64,000 nucleotides of DNA from Arachnopeziza araneosa (Eukaryota; Ascomycota; Leotiomycetes; Helotiales; Arachnopezizaceae): the NCBI GenBank assembly GCA_003988855.1, contig QYAI01000057.1, positions 84,048 through 148,047 of the forward strand. Direction: 5' to 3'. The translations under genes and the position numbers were made by a program. The notes beneath the pieces are model-generated. The model ran no database searches. It saw only the letters and a program-made list of their open reading frames with translations, and was not told the origin of the DNA. Each line of letters begins with the position of its first letter. Position 1 is the first letter of the stretch. Below are positions 34,360 to 45,998 of the stretch, piece by piece.

Positions 34360-36912
34360 ATGTGGCTCTCCACTCCAATTGCTGCGGTAGCAGCCATATT
34401 AGCTTCGACAGCTATCGCAGACGACACCGCCATATTATACAAAGAAATCGCAAGAAACTCGAACCAGAGCTTGCTATGGGGTCCTTATAGGCCCAATTTG
34501 TATTTTGGAGTACGACCGAGATTACCTCAGAGCTTCATGGCTGGATTGATGTGGAGTAGGGTTGATGGGTTTGAATCTGTTGCCAACAGTGAGTTTGATC
34601 TCTTCGTCTTTTATGGCTATTAAGTAGAATCTAGCATTTAGACATACGTGTGAACAAGGTGATGGTATGCGCGGATATGGTTGGGATGAGTATGACGCTA
34701 GAATTGGCGGTATTCAGACCATGTATGACGAGGGCAATGGAATCGATATTAGGACCACGTTTATTAAAATCCCTGGCGGAAGTAATGGCGGGTCGTGGGC
34801 TGCGAGAATAAGAGGTACAACAAGGACCAATCCTCCAGCGCCATCCGATTTGAACACTACAATCATATTCTATGCGACTTTAGAAGGGCTGGGGAGCTTG
34901 GAAGTTGCAAATGAGGGAGATCCGGAGGGTTTTGCTGGAGATGTGGTGCTGCAAGGAGAGTCACATGGACTTGGAGAATATCAACTTGTTGTTACAGGAG
35001 GAAGAGGATATCGTCCTAAACATGATCATCCTTCATATGATGAAAAGCCATTGGATAGGACGTTTGTCACTTCTTTACAGTTCCCGGATGCTGCGTTATG
35101 GCAGACGAAAGCTCTCATGTTCAGACAGCTGAAGGAACAGATTGATCAATATATGGAAACCTATGGCGAGGAAAACCCACCACCACCACCGCAACTTTAC
35201 ACAATCCCCAACAAACCCGGATCAGGCAACCTGCATCTGATTCAAAAAGTGTTCAAGGGCAACTTCGAATTTGACGTGATTTTCAATAGTGGTTCCTCTA
35301 GGAAAGAATATACGAGTCAAGATATTACTGGATTTATTGAAAGGGCATCTAGCAGCTATTGGGAGAAATTCATTGCAACTTTCGACCCTCAACCACCATT
35401 TGACATTGAGAAGCTCCAGAGATTTGCTAGCAATATGTTTTCGAATTTGATTGGTGGCTTAGGTTATTTCTACGGAGACTCTGTCGTTGATAAATCTTAT
35501 GCTTCCGAGTACGATGAGGAGAATGAAGGATTCTGGGAAGAGACAGCCGCAGCACGATCTCGAAAGGCAGAGCAATTGGATGGACCCTCTGAACTTTTCA
35601 CCACCGTTCCATCAAGACCATTCTTTCCTCGAGGTTTCCTCTGGGATGAAGGTTTTCATCTGATGCCCATTGTTGATTGGGATCTCGATCTCGCTCTTGA
35701 AGTTGTGAAATCGTGGTTCAATCTCATGGACGCTGATGGCTGGATTGGTCGAGAACAGATACTCGGAGCTGAAGCAAGAAGCAAAGTTCCAGCCGAGTTC
35801 CAAGTTCAATATCCACATTACGCCAACCCACCAACCCTGTTCTTCATTATCGACACATTCATCGAGAAGATCGGTGCATTGAACGGGACTTCCAAATCAT
35901 CTGCCAAAGAAAATCTTACCCCCAAACAAACCTCTGTACATCTGCGTAATCCTACACTGGGTCTTCAATATCTGAAAGAGCTCTACCCCAAACTTCGCAC
36001 ACATTATGATTGGTACAGGAGAACCCAGAAAGGCGATCTTAAGAGCTATGAAAGAGACGCTTTCTCTACCAAAGAAGCCTATCGCTGGCGTGGCCGCACT
36101 CCTCAGCACATTCTCACCTCCGGTCTCGACGATTATCCTCGACCTCAGCCTCCTCACCCCGGAGAGCTCCACGTCGATCTTATCTCTTGGATGGGAATGA
36201 TGACAAGATCTCTCAAGAACATCGCTTCTCTGCTCTCATACGATGATGATGTCATTGAGTTGACCGTCATTGAAACCGCCATCTTACGCAACATTGATGA
36301 TCTGCACTGGAGCGAAAAGGAGAAATGCTACTGTGATGCCACTATTGACGATTTTGAAGAGAATAAATTGGTTTGCCACAAGGGATATATTTCTCTCTTC
36401 CCATTCTTAACAGGACTATTGGAGCCAGATAGTGCCAAGTTACCACATATCCTTAATCTATTGGGTGATGAGAACGAGCTCTGGAGTCCTTATGGAATCA
36501 GGAGTTTGAGCAAGAAGGATGAGTTCTATGGCACAGGCGAAAACTACTGGAGAGGTCCTATCTGGATGAACATGAATTACCTCGCTCTCACTCAACTTCT
36601 TGTAAGTCCTCTTGTCCCTTTCCAAATCATTCTCGCTAACCTCCTAAACAGCGCTACGCCCAGTCACCTAAATCCCCTTCAAACGTCCGTGCCCGCAGTG
36701 AAGAGCTCTACTCCGAACTCCGTCTCAATCTAGTCAAGACCGTATATGACTACTGGGCTGAAACAGGTTTCGCCTGGGAGCAATACAATCCTGATACTGG
36801 TAAAGGACAGCGTACAGCTCATTTTACAGGATGGACGGCTCTGGTAGTCAAGATTATGGGATTGCCTGATCTAAGTGGTGGGGCTACAGTTGAAGGACAC
36901 AGTGAGTTGTAG
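34360..36912 (+). CDS. CWH41: mannosyl-oligosaccharide glucosidase I (GH63)
   Basis: Exons 34360-34588, 34635-36601 and 36652-36912 give 818 residues, the usual size. Residues 1-20 are a signal or anchor segment for the ER. The N-terminal beta domain carries NLYFGVRPRLPQS and, across the first junction, the diagnostic RHTCEQGDGM near residue 80. The (alpha/alpha)6 catalytic domain has FFPRGFLWDEGFH (about 405), GLDDYPRPQPP (about 572), ELHVDLISWMG (about 587), GENYWRGPIWMNMNYLAL (about 710) and HFTGWTALV (about 788). The enzyme removes the outermost alpha-1,2-linked glucose from the N-glycan precursor in the ER, the first trimming step in glycoprotein folding quality control. Confident. Confidence 0.95.
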
Positions 36913-37224
36913 GTTGGAATGAAGTTAGATAGGTGGCATGTACATGTGATGATGGCGCCATGGATGAGCTATTTGTGGGGTATGAGATATTTATGCTGGG
37001 ATGAATATGGATCTATTGTATCAAAAGAAAAGTAACCTGATCAAACTGAGCAAGATTTATCTGTCAGCTTCGACCTTGGGAACAGATCTTCTTCAACGCT
37101 GGGAGTGCTCTGAAATATCGCTTTCAGCTCGGCCGAGGATAGTACACTACGTCTTGCTAAGGTAGGTAAGCTAAGAAGAAGCTTAACCAGCAGACAAGAG
37201 GGAGTTGAATGGTTAGCATCTCCG

Positions 37225-37274
37225 CTCAGCTACTCCTGCTCAGCTACTCCTGCTCATCTACTCCTGCTCATCTG
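37225..37274. repeat. 14-bp tandem repeat
   Basis: Three and a half copies of CTCAGCTACTCCTG, the third changed to CTCATCTACTCCTG, in the 620-bp gap between the convergent GH63 and ELP5 genes. The rest of that gap (36913-37532) has no other feature. Confidence 0.85.
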
Positions 37275-37532
37275 AATCTAACCAGCTTGTCACCATTTCC
37301 CATGGCACTAAATGATTCACAACGTTCCAATCCAATCTCACTCTCTCAATCTCAGCGAGTTGCTCAATCATCCATCCCATCACACTCATTCATCAGTATG
37401 AGCAGATGCAGGGCGATTTCTTTCTCTTCTTCCCAGAACCGCGTCCTGCTTCCATTGTTTGTTCTGGTTCTTATCTTCCCTCCCGCTCTCCATCCAATCC
37501 CGTTTTATTTTTCAAGTCAGGAACAGGATATC

Positions 37533-38843
37533 TCACATCTCATCCTCCTCGTCGTCGAAATCCTCGCGGTCCACGTCGCCCATGTCGTACAGGATGCGGC
37601 CGCCCTCGCCGGGCCCGCTGCCGCCGCCGTCTCGCTGCGCGTCGAAGTAGGGGAGGACGACGCGCTCGCGGGCGTGGCGCTGCTTGGCCGTCAGGCTGAG
37701 GGAGAAGGTCGTTTCGATGGCGGAGCCTGGGTTGGTTAGGGCGGAAGTGGTGGTGGGGTGGGGACTGGGGTTATGGGATGCGGTGGGAGGGGTTCTTGGT
37801 GCAAGAGGGGCGGTGTAGAGGGGGTGCTCGTCCAGGAGCGTGAATGCTGAGAGGGAGGTGGTGGAGGAGAGAGAGGGCGCTGGTGAGAGGATGAAATCTT
37901 CGACCACACCCCGGCCACTTCGGCGTCTGAGTTCCATCCTCACCACGACGCCTCTCTCGCTCTTTCTCTTCCCCTGCAGCGCAAATAGTACTCCTTCCCG
38001 TTCCTCTTCCAGGCCGAAGACAGGTTCCACGAGGCTCTTATCCCGTGCGGCTTTCTGGGCTAGGACGTGAGAGAGGGAGGAGATGGTCAGGATTGCGGTG
38101 GCGAGATGGAGGATGGTCGTTAGAGGGGCTGGAGCGTAGGGATTTGGATGAGATTTTGTGGAAGACGAGATGGCGAGAGGAACGTCCACGTGGTATGTTG
38201 CTAGCAAGGAGATCGACGGCGAGGTGAGGAGGGAGGAGAGGAATGTCGTTAGATGCGATGAGTAACCCGGGTTGCTAGCGAGCGGATGCAGCGTATCGAT
38301 GATGAGCAGATATCCTATTCCATCAACTTTAACATGTAATCTATCTCTGGCTAGGCGGACTTACTCGTGCTAGTTGTTGCTGCTGCTTGCGGTGCCAGAG
38401 GTGGAAGATGGGAGAGTATCTCACTCCGCAACGCCGCGAGTGATTTCCCCGCCGCCGCGACAAAAGCACTAATCTCAAAGGCTACCCGCCTGCGCCCCGT
38501 CGCAAAGGAGATGAATATGATATGCGCTTTAGACACCTAGGACGCATCATCAGTCACGTGACGCTCGAAAACTCAAACGACGAGCAAGCAAGCGGCTACA
38601 GCTGAGAGGATGGAATGAACAGGAAGCACTAGAAAAACATGGGAGAGGAGATATTAAGGGCACAAGGGCAGAGGAGCGACACACCTTTGCTCGCCGCGCA
38701 AACTCCCGCACGACCGGCCCGCCGCTCTGCTCCAGCGTGTCCAGCACCACGGTGAACGGACTCGCGCCGTCGCGCAGGCTGAGCAGCTTCTGGAAGAGCA
38801 GCGAGTTGTGCGTGCGCCGCTGCTGGAGGGGGGAGGGTGCCAT
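37533..38843 (-). CDS. ELP5: Elongator complex subunit Elp5
   Basis: Exons 38843-38685, 38536-38365 and 38314-37533 give 370 residues; total in frame. The start MAPSPLQQRRTHNSLL and the segment SPFTVVLDTLEQSGGP, then HIIFISF, RYLLIIDTL and VDVP, follow the RecA-like fold of Elp4-6 without Walker motifs. The C-terminus is acidic, ending in DDEEDEM, as in fungal Elp5. Elp4, Elp5 and Elp6 form a hexameric ring that binds tRNA and helps Elongator modify wobble uridines. The middle of exon 3 is Ser/Thr/Pro-rich and poorly conserved in general. The first intron is 148 bp, longer than neighbours. Confidence is high from the N-terminal and C-terminal patterns. Confidence 0.85.
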
Positions 38844-39252
38844 GGGTGCAGATGCGGTGTGAGGGTTGGAGAGATGTGATGGATGGATGGAGTGGGTTGG
38901 GAGGAATTTTAGCGAGGGGGAATGGAAGGGTTGTTTTGGTGCTGGGGAGTTGGGCTGAGGATGAAGCGGACTACAGTGCTAAAGTTTTTCGTCGAGGAGG
39001 CTTGTTCCTGGGTAGAATTATAGAGATGGGAGGACGTTTATATCAGTGTGTTTAAACCATTGTCTCCACCCTACGTTGTCAACTCGCTCCACGTGACCTT
39101 CCATCATATCGGGGCGATGCTATTTCACGCCTCTATAAAAAAAAAGAAGCCTACAACACTGGCGCCATATCTAAAAAGCCTATCACTGCATTCAATCATA
39201 TAACCCCATCTGTCCAACTTCCCAGGTCCTCGCATCCAAGCTGCTAACTCAA
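38844..39252. other. intergenic
   Basis: Upstream of ELP5 and downstream of the LigB-like gene. G-rich directly upstream of ELP5; A8-9 run at about 39138. No gene seen. Confidence 0.5.
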
Positions 39253-40357
39253 TCACTCCCCAACCCTCCCAAACCGATACTGCGCCCAGTTCAGACTGCC
39301 CTCGGGGAACGTCCACAGCCTTTCACCGACATCCGCACCCGCCGCACCAGCAGCGACATGGATGGGGAGGATATGCTCGCACGTCGGATGGGCCAGCTTA
39401 GCATCAGCGCGTCTCATCAAGGCACTCATCTGCGTCTGGCGATGTTCTGGTTTAGCAGCGACAGCCTCCGCCAACGCGTCGTCGAACGTCGAGGCGTAAC
39501 TGCACGGGATCGATTAGTATACACATGTTCTGCGATCGGACAGGAGTCATTGGGGTTCTCACGGCATCGTCTCGCTCGTCCTCCCCGCTGCCCTGGCAGC
39601 GCGGAAGTCGCGCAGGTTGTGGACCGTCATGCCGGCGGCGATGAGGAGGATGCCTTCGTCACGCAGAGTTGCCAGGGCCTGTCCCATGCGGTAGTGCTGA
39701 TGGACGTCCTCGCCGCCGAACAGCGAGACCTGGACGATGGGTACGTTTAACGGGTTCTTTTCCGGATCAAAAGCTATGCGTGTCAGCAATTTGCAGAGGA
39801 CCACACGCAGGGAAATGAGAGTATGGCTTACCAGCGAGGAAACCGACCCAGACCCCATGATCCAGACCGCGATGGACTCGCTCGACATCAATACCGGCAC
39901 CGGCGAGCTTCGCGATGACCCGTTCCGCAACCTCGGGGCTGCCCCGGTTCGGATACGCGTACTCGTAGAACCGCTCTGGGAAGCCGTAGAAATCATGTAT
40001 GATACCCACGTGCTCAGCGATATTGATCTGGACCGTCTCTGGGCCCGCTTGCCAGTGAGCAGAGACGACAACGACGGCCGTGGGTTGGACTCTTGTCGTG
40101 ATCTCCTGCCCGACAGCGGCGAGTCGGAGATAGGCCGGGTGGGTGGTGTTTTCTATGAAGTTGGGCCCGCCGATGCCGAGGAAGTAGACGGGGAGCCGCG
40201 AGGGAGACATGATACTGGATCGTATGGCGGGTTGTGTGGGAGCGGCGTGCCAGATGGTTTTCATATGTGACTGGTAGGCGAGAGGGAGCGATATGCTTGC
40301 GAAGAGAATGGCCAAGTATATGTACCCCGAGCGAATGACTGGTAGCACCGAGGACAT
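39253..40357 (-). CDS. LigB-type extradiol dioxygenase-like protein (DOPA 4,5-dioxygenase family)
   Basis: Exons 2 and 3 are 39773-39563 and 39499-39253; exon 1 ends at 39832. From the ATG at 40357 there are 327 residues with an N-terminal hydrophobic segment; the conserved domain begins near a second ATG at 40210 (278 residues). Family features: VVVSAHWQ (second metal-ligand His), IIHDFYGFPE, GLDHGVWV, FGGEDVHQHYRMG, and GMTVHNLRDF. Class III (LigB) enzymes use Fe(II) or Zn to open catechol rings or act as 4,5-DOPA dioxygenases. Oddly, the first block reads FLGIGGPNF where most members have SHGGP or SHGSP, so the first metal-ligand His is absent. Activity is therefore uncertain. It is divergent from the SDR gene. 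Confidence 0.8.
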
Positions 40358-40769
40358 GACGTGCTCATTATTGACTGTCAAATATCCAAGTAGCATGTTG
40401 GGAGGTAGTGTTATCAATGCAAGTCGAACAGCGAGCTGACCAATACATATCAAAACTTGGATGTCCGAAAGTCGTCGTAATAGATTCCATTTTCCCTATA
40501 CCATGAAGATGAGTTCCATGACCATTCCAACCACCGCGCGGCTTACCTAACACAGACCATCTCGCCAACTTCGTGCATATCCGCGCGGTTTGTGGGTCCC
40601 CAAGCCTCTCTCTCAGACTACACATGGATTGACTGATATCGCTCTCCTCAAACACCGCTCTCCTCAAACACCGCTCACTTTACTCGTAGATATAACCATG
40701 ATTTCAAATCCCCGGAAGAGAGCGGATTAACTAACCATCGCGAACTGAATATCAACCCAGCTTGAGCAG

Positions 40770-40777
40770 TATAAATA
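40770..40777 (+). promoter_or_regulatory. TATA box of the SDR gene
   Basis: TATAAATA lies 127 bp before the ATG at 40897, with a CT-rich leader after it. It is in the 540-bp region shared with the divergent LigB-like gene. No regulator site could be assigned with confidence. Confidence 0.5.
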
Positions 40778-40896
40778 GAAGTCATCCTGCTCTTCCACTG
40801 AAACTCACTCCCATCATTTCAATTTGAGCTTCTCTACTCATACAGAACTTTGATATTGATTTTCATCTCCGCTTGACAGCAAACGACAAGCACACA

Positions 40897-41644
40897 ATGG
40901 CAGACAAACCCGTCGTGCTCATCCTCGGAGCCGGCCCCAGGATCGGTGCCTCCGTCGCAGAGACGTTCGCCCGCAACGGCTACGACGTCGCCGTCGCGTC
41001 GCGAAAGGGCAGCAACAGCAGAACCGAGCAGGGTGTCCTCTCCCTGCAGGTTGATCTCAGCGACCCGGGCTCTATCCCCGGGGTCTTCGCGGCGGTCAGA
41101 ACCGCGTTCCGGACCGCGCCCAGCGTCGTCGTCTACAACGCAGCGGCACTCACGCCGCCTCCGGACGGAGATTCCGCCTTGTCAGTCTCAGCTGAGAGCG
41201 TTGTGAGTGATCTGAATGTCAATGCGGTCAGTCCGTATGTGGCCGCGCAGCAGGCAGTCGGTGCGTGGGAGACGCTGCCCCAGGAGGTCAAGAAGACGTT
41301 TATCTATACGGGCAACATCTTGAACGTGGCCATCCTGCCGGTTCCCATGATGCTGAATCTAGGTATGGGCAAGTCGGCGTCGGCGTACTGGATCGGGACG
41401 GCGGACAAGACGTACGCGGCTCGTGGATTTCGGTGAGTGTTGCAAGTCATGTTTGAGATACGTTGTCTCTGATAGCGCTAGCTTCTTCTATGCTGATGAG
41501 CGTGCCGAGGGCGGGAAGAACAAGGGAATGGCACTCGATGGCCCCGCACATGGCGAGTTCTATGCGGAATTGGCGAAACACGAGGGGAATGTGCCATGGC
41601 TTGCTACATTCGTGAAGGGCAAGGGTTACGTCCAATTCAAGTAG
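40897..41644 (+). CDS. atypical short-chain dehydrogenase/reductase
   Basis: Exons 40897-41432 and 41482-41644 give 232 residues; the acceptor at 41481 yields GFRFFYADER, the form expected in this subfamily, while the AG six bases earlier would add two residues. The Rossmann motif LILGAGPRIGASVAE is intact, and VVYNAAAL fits the NNAG-like block. Where classical SDRs have Ser...YxxxK, this protein has FIYTGN and then GMGKSASAYW, so the usual catalytic Tyr-Lys pair is not in place. Such NAD(P)-binding SDR-like proteins are common in fungi and mostly uncharacterised. It shares a promoter region with the LigB-like gene and faces the Zn2Cys6 gene. Confidence 0.82.
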
Positions 41645-41834
41645 AAAGTTCGGATCTAGAGAGGATCAGATCTAGATTGAAATAAAACCAAGTGACTTCT
41701 CTGATCTCTTTCTCTCTGGCTGTATCCTTACCAATAAAAGCTTGACTATATCAAATATAGCCAGATCCTCTACCGTACAACCGGCAGCCTCAGACACGAG
41801 TTGTATCCTCACTCATGGTAGTATGACGGCTCAT

Positions 41835-43649
41835 CTAAACCAGCAACACTAAATCGCCTTGGCTTCTAAAGCACATGGCGAGGTCTCGATTGGCAGCATC
41901 TCCCCCCTCCCTGTTGCGCCAAACATCCTCCATGATTTCAAGTGCCTTGCGCAACGTACCAAAGACGCTCGGTGGTTGCAGTGCCTCGACCATCCCACGA
42001 AAATGATCTTCCTGCGCCGGCTCCGTAAGGCAGCCTGCTACGCAGAACGGCCACACCATTGTGCGCAGCAATGCTGGTGGCGATATTCGATGCGTCAACA
42101 GCTCAATGATCTGATCAACGTGAAATCGTACATCGGCGTTAGCGGGCTGCCATCCGGACACGACGATGTTTAAATAGATGAGCGCCGCATGAGCCCAGAC
42201 ACGAGTGACCAAGGGGGTTTGGCTAACGGGTGTCTTGGAGTCCTGAGAACTATTTGCTGTCAAGACAGCGAACAGTCCCAAGCTGCTACAATCTTTGCCA
42301 AAAATTACTGAATCAGTCGTGAGTTGCTCGATGTGATTTTCCAGCGAGTCTTTGATGGCTGTGGCGCGGTGGACTAGCTGTATGACATTGAGGTTACCGT
42401 CTTTCTTGCATTGTTGTTTCCATGCATCAAGAACAGCAATCTCGCCAATCTGTAATAGAGCCCAGTTTTGGCACCCGACAACAGTTTTAAGATTGATTGT
42501 AGGTTCAGTACCATCGATGCTCTCAAGAAGGTCGTGATGGTAGTCGTACAGCTTGGGTTGCTCCTGAAGCATCGTGCTGGCGATAATGTCGTCTAATATC
42601 AAGAGAGACGATGAGAAACGAAAAGCGGCCTGTTCGGCACTTGGGATAGACTGGGCAGGGAGAACCCATGATGACGGCCCCAAACGACTCATGACCAAGT
42701 GAAATTTTGAACTAGGCCCTGCCGAGTCGATCGCATCAGCGCTATCGAGGAGCTGTCTAAAAAGGGCAAGGGCACCATTGAGATGTGCCTGGCAATTAGT
42801 AAAGCTCAAGATGGTAATCTCAAGGCGCTGCACTTGCATAATGCTTGCCATGATTCTTACAGCACCATGAAGATGCTCTGTGATGCTTGAGCCATGGATG
42901 ACTTGGAGCGCTTCTCTTAAGATCCCAAAGGCATTCCTAGTCTGTGAAAGCACCTCATCCCAGGTGAGATCGCGATTGGTCGTGTCCTGCGTAAGAGAGA
43001 AGAAGTATTGGCTCTGACATAAAATGGATTTCCGGACTACGGGGCTGCTTAACATCATGTCCAATATCCACGCTCTCCCACCTCGAAGAAGGGAGGGTTG
43101 GTAGAAAGGAAATAAGAAAGGAAGCAAGTGCTCAATATAGAACATGATGAGGATGGTGTCATGCCGTTTGAGGGCTGTACTATCGTGAACGTCAACGCAC
43201 ATGGGCGAGTGGCCAGTCCCGTATGGGGCAGGAGATGCCTTGGCGTGTCGTTGAATCCCATTGCTGTTTAGACTGGCCTTGAGCCGATCGCAAGGCATGG
43301 TAGCCAAGTTCGGGGATATATTCTGGGATATATTCGAGGGCGCCAATATATTCTCAGTGGTGGCAGCGTTGCCATTAGAAAGCTGGACTGCACGCTCTCC
43401 ACGGCGAAGGCGGCGGTGAGCTTTTTCTTTGACCTCGCGCTTAAGCCGCTCAGCCATCTCCTCCTGTCTCGCACCACCATCCATCCATTCCGGCTTGTCC
43501 TGGTCAAAGTAACAAGTGATGAGGAGCCCAGCACAGGTGTCACATACAGGCTGTCTCTCATCGCATTTTTTGCGTCGAATCCGGCAGGTCCAGCAGCCAC
43601 TGAAGCTCCTGATGGTGCTGCTTTGACCAGGACTGAAAGACAATTCCAT
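41835..43649 (-). CDS. Zn2Cys6 transcription factor
   Basis: A single-exon gene for 604 residues. The binuclear zinc cluster is C19-x2-C22-x6-C29-x6-C36-x2-C39-x6-C46, with basic RIRRKK between. A basic stretch follows at about 70-90. The remaining 500 residues are mostly helical and carry the pattern of a fungal-specific factor domain (middle homology region), with FYIEHLLPFLFPFYQ near 175 and a C-terminal MVWPFCVAGCL near 545, typical of the Fungal_trans_2 group. It lies 190 bp from the SDR gene, tail to tail, and could regulate the SDR/LigB-like pair, though that is only inference from position. Confidence 0.9.
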   Translation of the reverse strand: MELSFSPGQSSTIRSFSGCWTCRIRRKKCDERQPVCDTCAGLLITCYFDQDKPEWMDGGARQEEMAERLKREVKEKAHRRLRRGERAVQLSNGNAATTENILAPSNISQNISPNLATMPCDRLKASLNSNGIQRHAKASPAPYGTGHSPMCVDVHDSTALKRHDTILIMFYIEHLLPFLFPFYQPSLLRGGRAWILDMMLSSPVVRKSILCQSQYFFSLTQDTTNRDLTWDEVLSQTRNAFGILREALQVIHGSSITEHLHGAVRIMASIMQVQRLEITILSFTNCQAHLNGALALFRQLLDSADAIDSAGPSSKFHLVMSRLGPSSWVLPAQSIPSAEQAAFRFSSSLLILDDIIASTMLQEQPKLYDYHHDLLESIDGTEPTINLKTVVGCQNWALLQIGEIAVLDAWKQQCKKDGNLNVIQLVHRATAIKDSLENHIEQLTTDSVIFGKDCSSLGLFAVLTANSSQDSKTPVSQTPLVTRVWAHAALIYLNIVVSGWQPANADVRFHVDQIIELLTHRISPPALLRTMVWPFCVAGCLTEPAQEDHFRGMVEALQPPSVFGTLRKALEIMEDVWRNREGGDAANRDLAMCFRSQGDLVLLV

Positions 43650-43965
43650 GACTTTAGTTAGTCCACCAAAGGTTTTCCGTCTAGAAAATAAACAGAGTCT
43701 GATGAGAGCCGCGCGGGGTTCTACCTAGATTAGATAAGCAAGCTTGAACTTCGGAGTTAAGAGACTGAGCCTGAAGAAGGGATTACTGTGGTAATCTCAG
43801 ACGGTATTTTCAGCCCGCTTCGAACTTGACAAATCCTTCCTCTTAGAAATTAACAAAAAGAAATCATAATTTGTGAGTTAATACTTTCTAAAGAGTCACG
43901 CTGAAGACGATATTGACCGTAAAGCATATCAAAGATCAGACTTTCCGCAATTAGGTGCCAATGTT

Positions 43966-44316
43966 TTGTGGAGAAAGGATTGGACTTTCTCCTCAATATT
44001 GGGCCATGTGCAGATTACTGTCAAATGTTTGAGATCATGCCCCGGTATGGCATCGAGTTGCCAAAGATTAGAATTATTTGCCAGCATTCTCTCTTGCCAG
44101 ATATTGCATCGTGGAATTTCGTTGAAGTTCACAACAGGAATGGACAGAGGAGGATGCGTGCAACTTTGCCCAACTATTTCTACGTACAGGATAGTAGACG
44201 TACTTTATGATATTGCTAGTATAAGTACTGTGGAGTTCATCGACATGCTGAAGGAAGGAACCGTTTCCCCATTTGACAGATCAATAGATGGGGACACGGT
44301 CCTGCAGGCTACTTGA
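43966..44316 (+). pseudogene. relic of an ankyrin-repeat protein
   Basis: One frame ends with a stretch including TISTYRIVDV, then FIDMLKEGTVSPFDRSIDGD followed by TVL. This follows the pattern of fungal ankyrin proteins, in which a conserved region (R-P-x-I-x-x-Y-R-x-V...) precedes the first ankyrin-like repeat (LF-x-x-G-x-A-S-P-x-D-x-x-x-D-G-x-T-x-L). The frame stops at 44316, after which nothing matching more repeats can be read. Upstream there is no clean start. I regard it as a decayed gene end-piece. Confidence is moderate to low because only one repeat is left. Confidence 0.35.
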
Positions 44317-44329
44317 GGGCCATGGAGAC

Positions 44330-45998
44330 GACTCAGAGCTATGTTCAAGGCCGGAAAATGACCCGTTCAAAACCCTTCCTTGCCCGGAGAATTTCCTCGT
44401 GCGAATCAAAGAGCATTAATTGCGATCCAGAGGGCCTCTCTCGATGGAGAGTAGTGATGATTTAGTTCTCGATATTCTGGACCCCCGTTCTATTTTAGTA
44501 TTCAGAGTACTACAATTGCAAGTGTATCGGTATGGAAGACTACACTTCGAAGTGATTGCGTTTAAAATATAAAACCTCACATGCTACAAGATGGCGTATA
44601 TGCTTTGCATCTGTATACTGGCATAGGGCTCACGTGATACGAAAGGATATTCCTGCAATAGTTCTGCTCGACAATAATTAATCACTGTACCTCCGTAGGG
44701 CTCGGCTTAGGTTAGAGTAGCGATTGCTCAGGTCCAAAGACAGAAGTGGGCTCTAGTGTGCTGAACTGTCGTCTGAGATTATACGGTCCTCAGAGGCAAT
44801 TGAGTTCTCTGTTCGGGTCATAATTAAGAAATAGCCTAGCTATTGAGAGGTGAGAGGTGCAGGTAGAAAAAGCAGCTTAAATGTGGTGACAACGGTTATA
44901 GATATTGTCGTATTCGGTCGATCTTCTGGATGGAATTGGGATGTTCTGAGCCTTGCCATGAGCCTCGCAGCGCGTTCCTGCGTTCTTAGCCTTAGGTTGA
45001 GGTCGTTCAGCGTCAAGGTACCCGATTTGGATCTTCTCAAGCTGTCATTATGTCAAAGAGGTGGCAGCCTGCCAGGCGTAACCTGGGCATTCACGGATCG
45101 ATGCATTCACGTATCGATGCATCACTATTCGAAGGGATCCGAGTCAGATCGGGCAGCGATGCTATCAGTCTCTGTGACCTCTACGGTGATCCTTCTCGGC
45201 GCTGAAGAGGTCCGGCGAACAGGTGGCACGTCAGATCACCGGAGGAGGATGCTTATCGCGGCCTTCAGCTGAGGCGCCCAGCCTGCATCATCAGTCTTAT
45301 CACAGGAATTGGGATGCATTCTCAGTTGTGTTTTTAAGGGCTGATAGAATGATGGCGTTAGTCTTGATGACGCTTTTCAACCGCGTTCCCGACTCGAGCT
45401 TAGACGCTGCCAGTGGAGAAATGCGACGAGGTTGTTGTCGCGCAAGAACCGGGTGCTCCGTTAGCGACGACGGGAATGGCGTCAAGATGCAACGCTCCGC
45501 CTCGCTCACTCCGACCTCGTCACCGACAAGCCTCCCAGCCTCGATATCTGGATGGTTTGGTCTCAGGGCCTTCTTATCGCACCCGTTTCATCTTCGGTTT
45601 TCAATCAATCTCGTACCGATCCCTCCTTTCCTGGGTATCTCCAAAGGCCCCCCAATCTCACGGCGACAGCCAATGACTATGCTGACGTCGTATATCTGGT
45701 CAACGCGCTTCGCACAGCCATTTACACGCCCCAAGTGGCCGGCAGCCAGGGCTTAGTGCTTATGCAGAACAGAGGCTGAGGCTGAGGCCGTGGCCGTCAC
45801 CGTCACCGTCACCGTCACTCCCTGTTTCCTGCGCTTATTGCGCCTCACCGCCCGGCATCGCTGGCTCCCCATGCTCATATATGATCTTCAGGCTCCCTCT
45901 TTCCAGGGCCAGCCTCTCTCGTTCTTCTTCTTCTTCTTCTCCTCGTCTCCTCGTCTCCTCTCCAGCTATGCGCTCGCTATCGTGACGGAGAAGCCATC
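44330..45998. other. intergenic with microsatellite
   Basis: No supported gene. Frames at 44.85-45.3 and 45.2-45.8 kb lack motifs. GAGGCT and CCGTCA hexamer runs occur at 45774-45825 and a TTC run at 45920-45945, close to the start of the next gene. Confidence 0.5.

Noticed and set aside
45223..45779. 177-codon plus-strand frame before the single-pass membrane protein
   Set aside because: No motif, Ser/Pro/Arg-rich composition and overlaps other open frames; more likely leader or promoter DNA.
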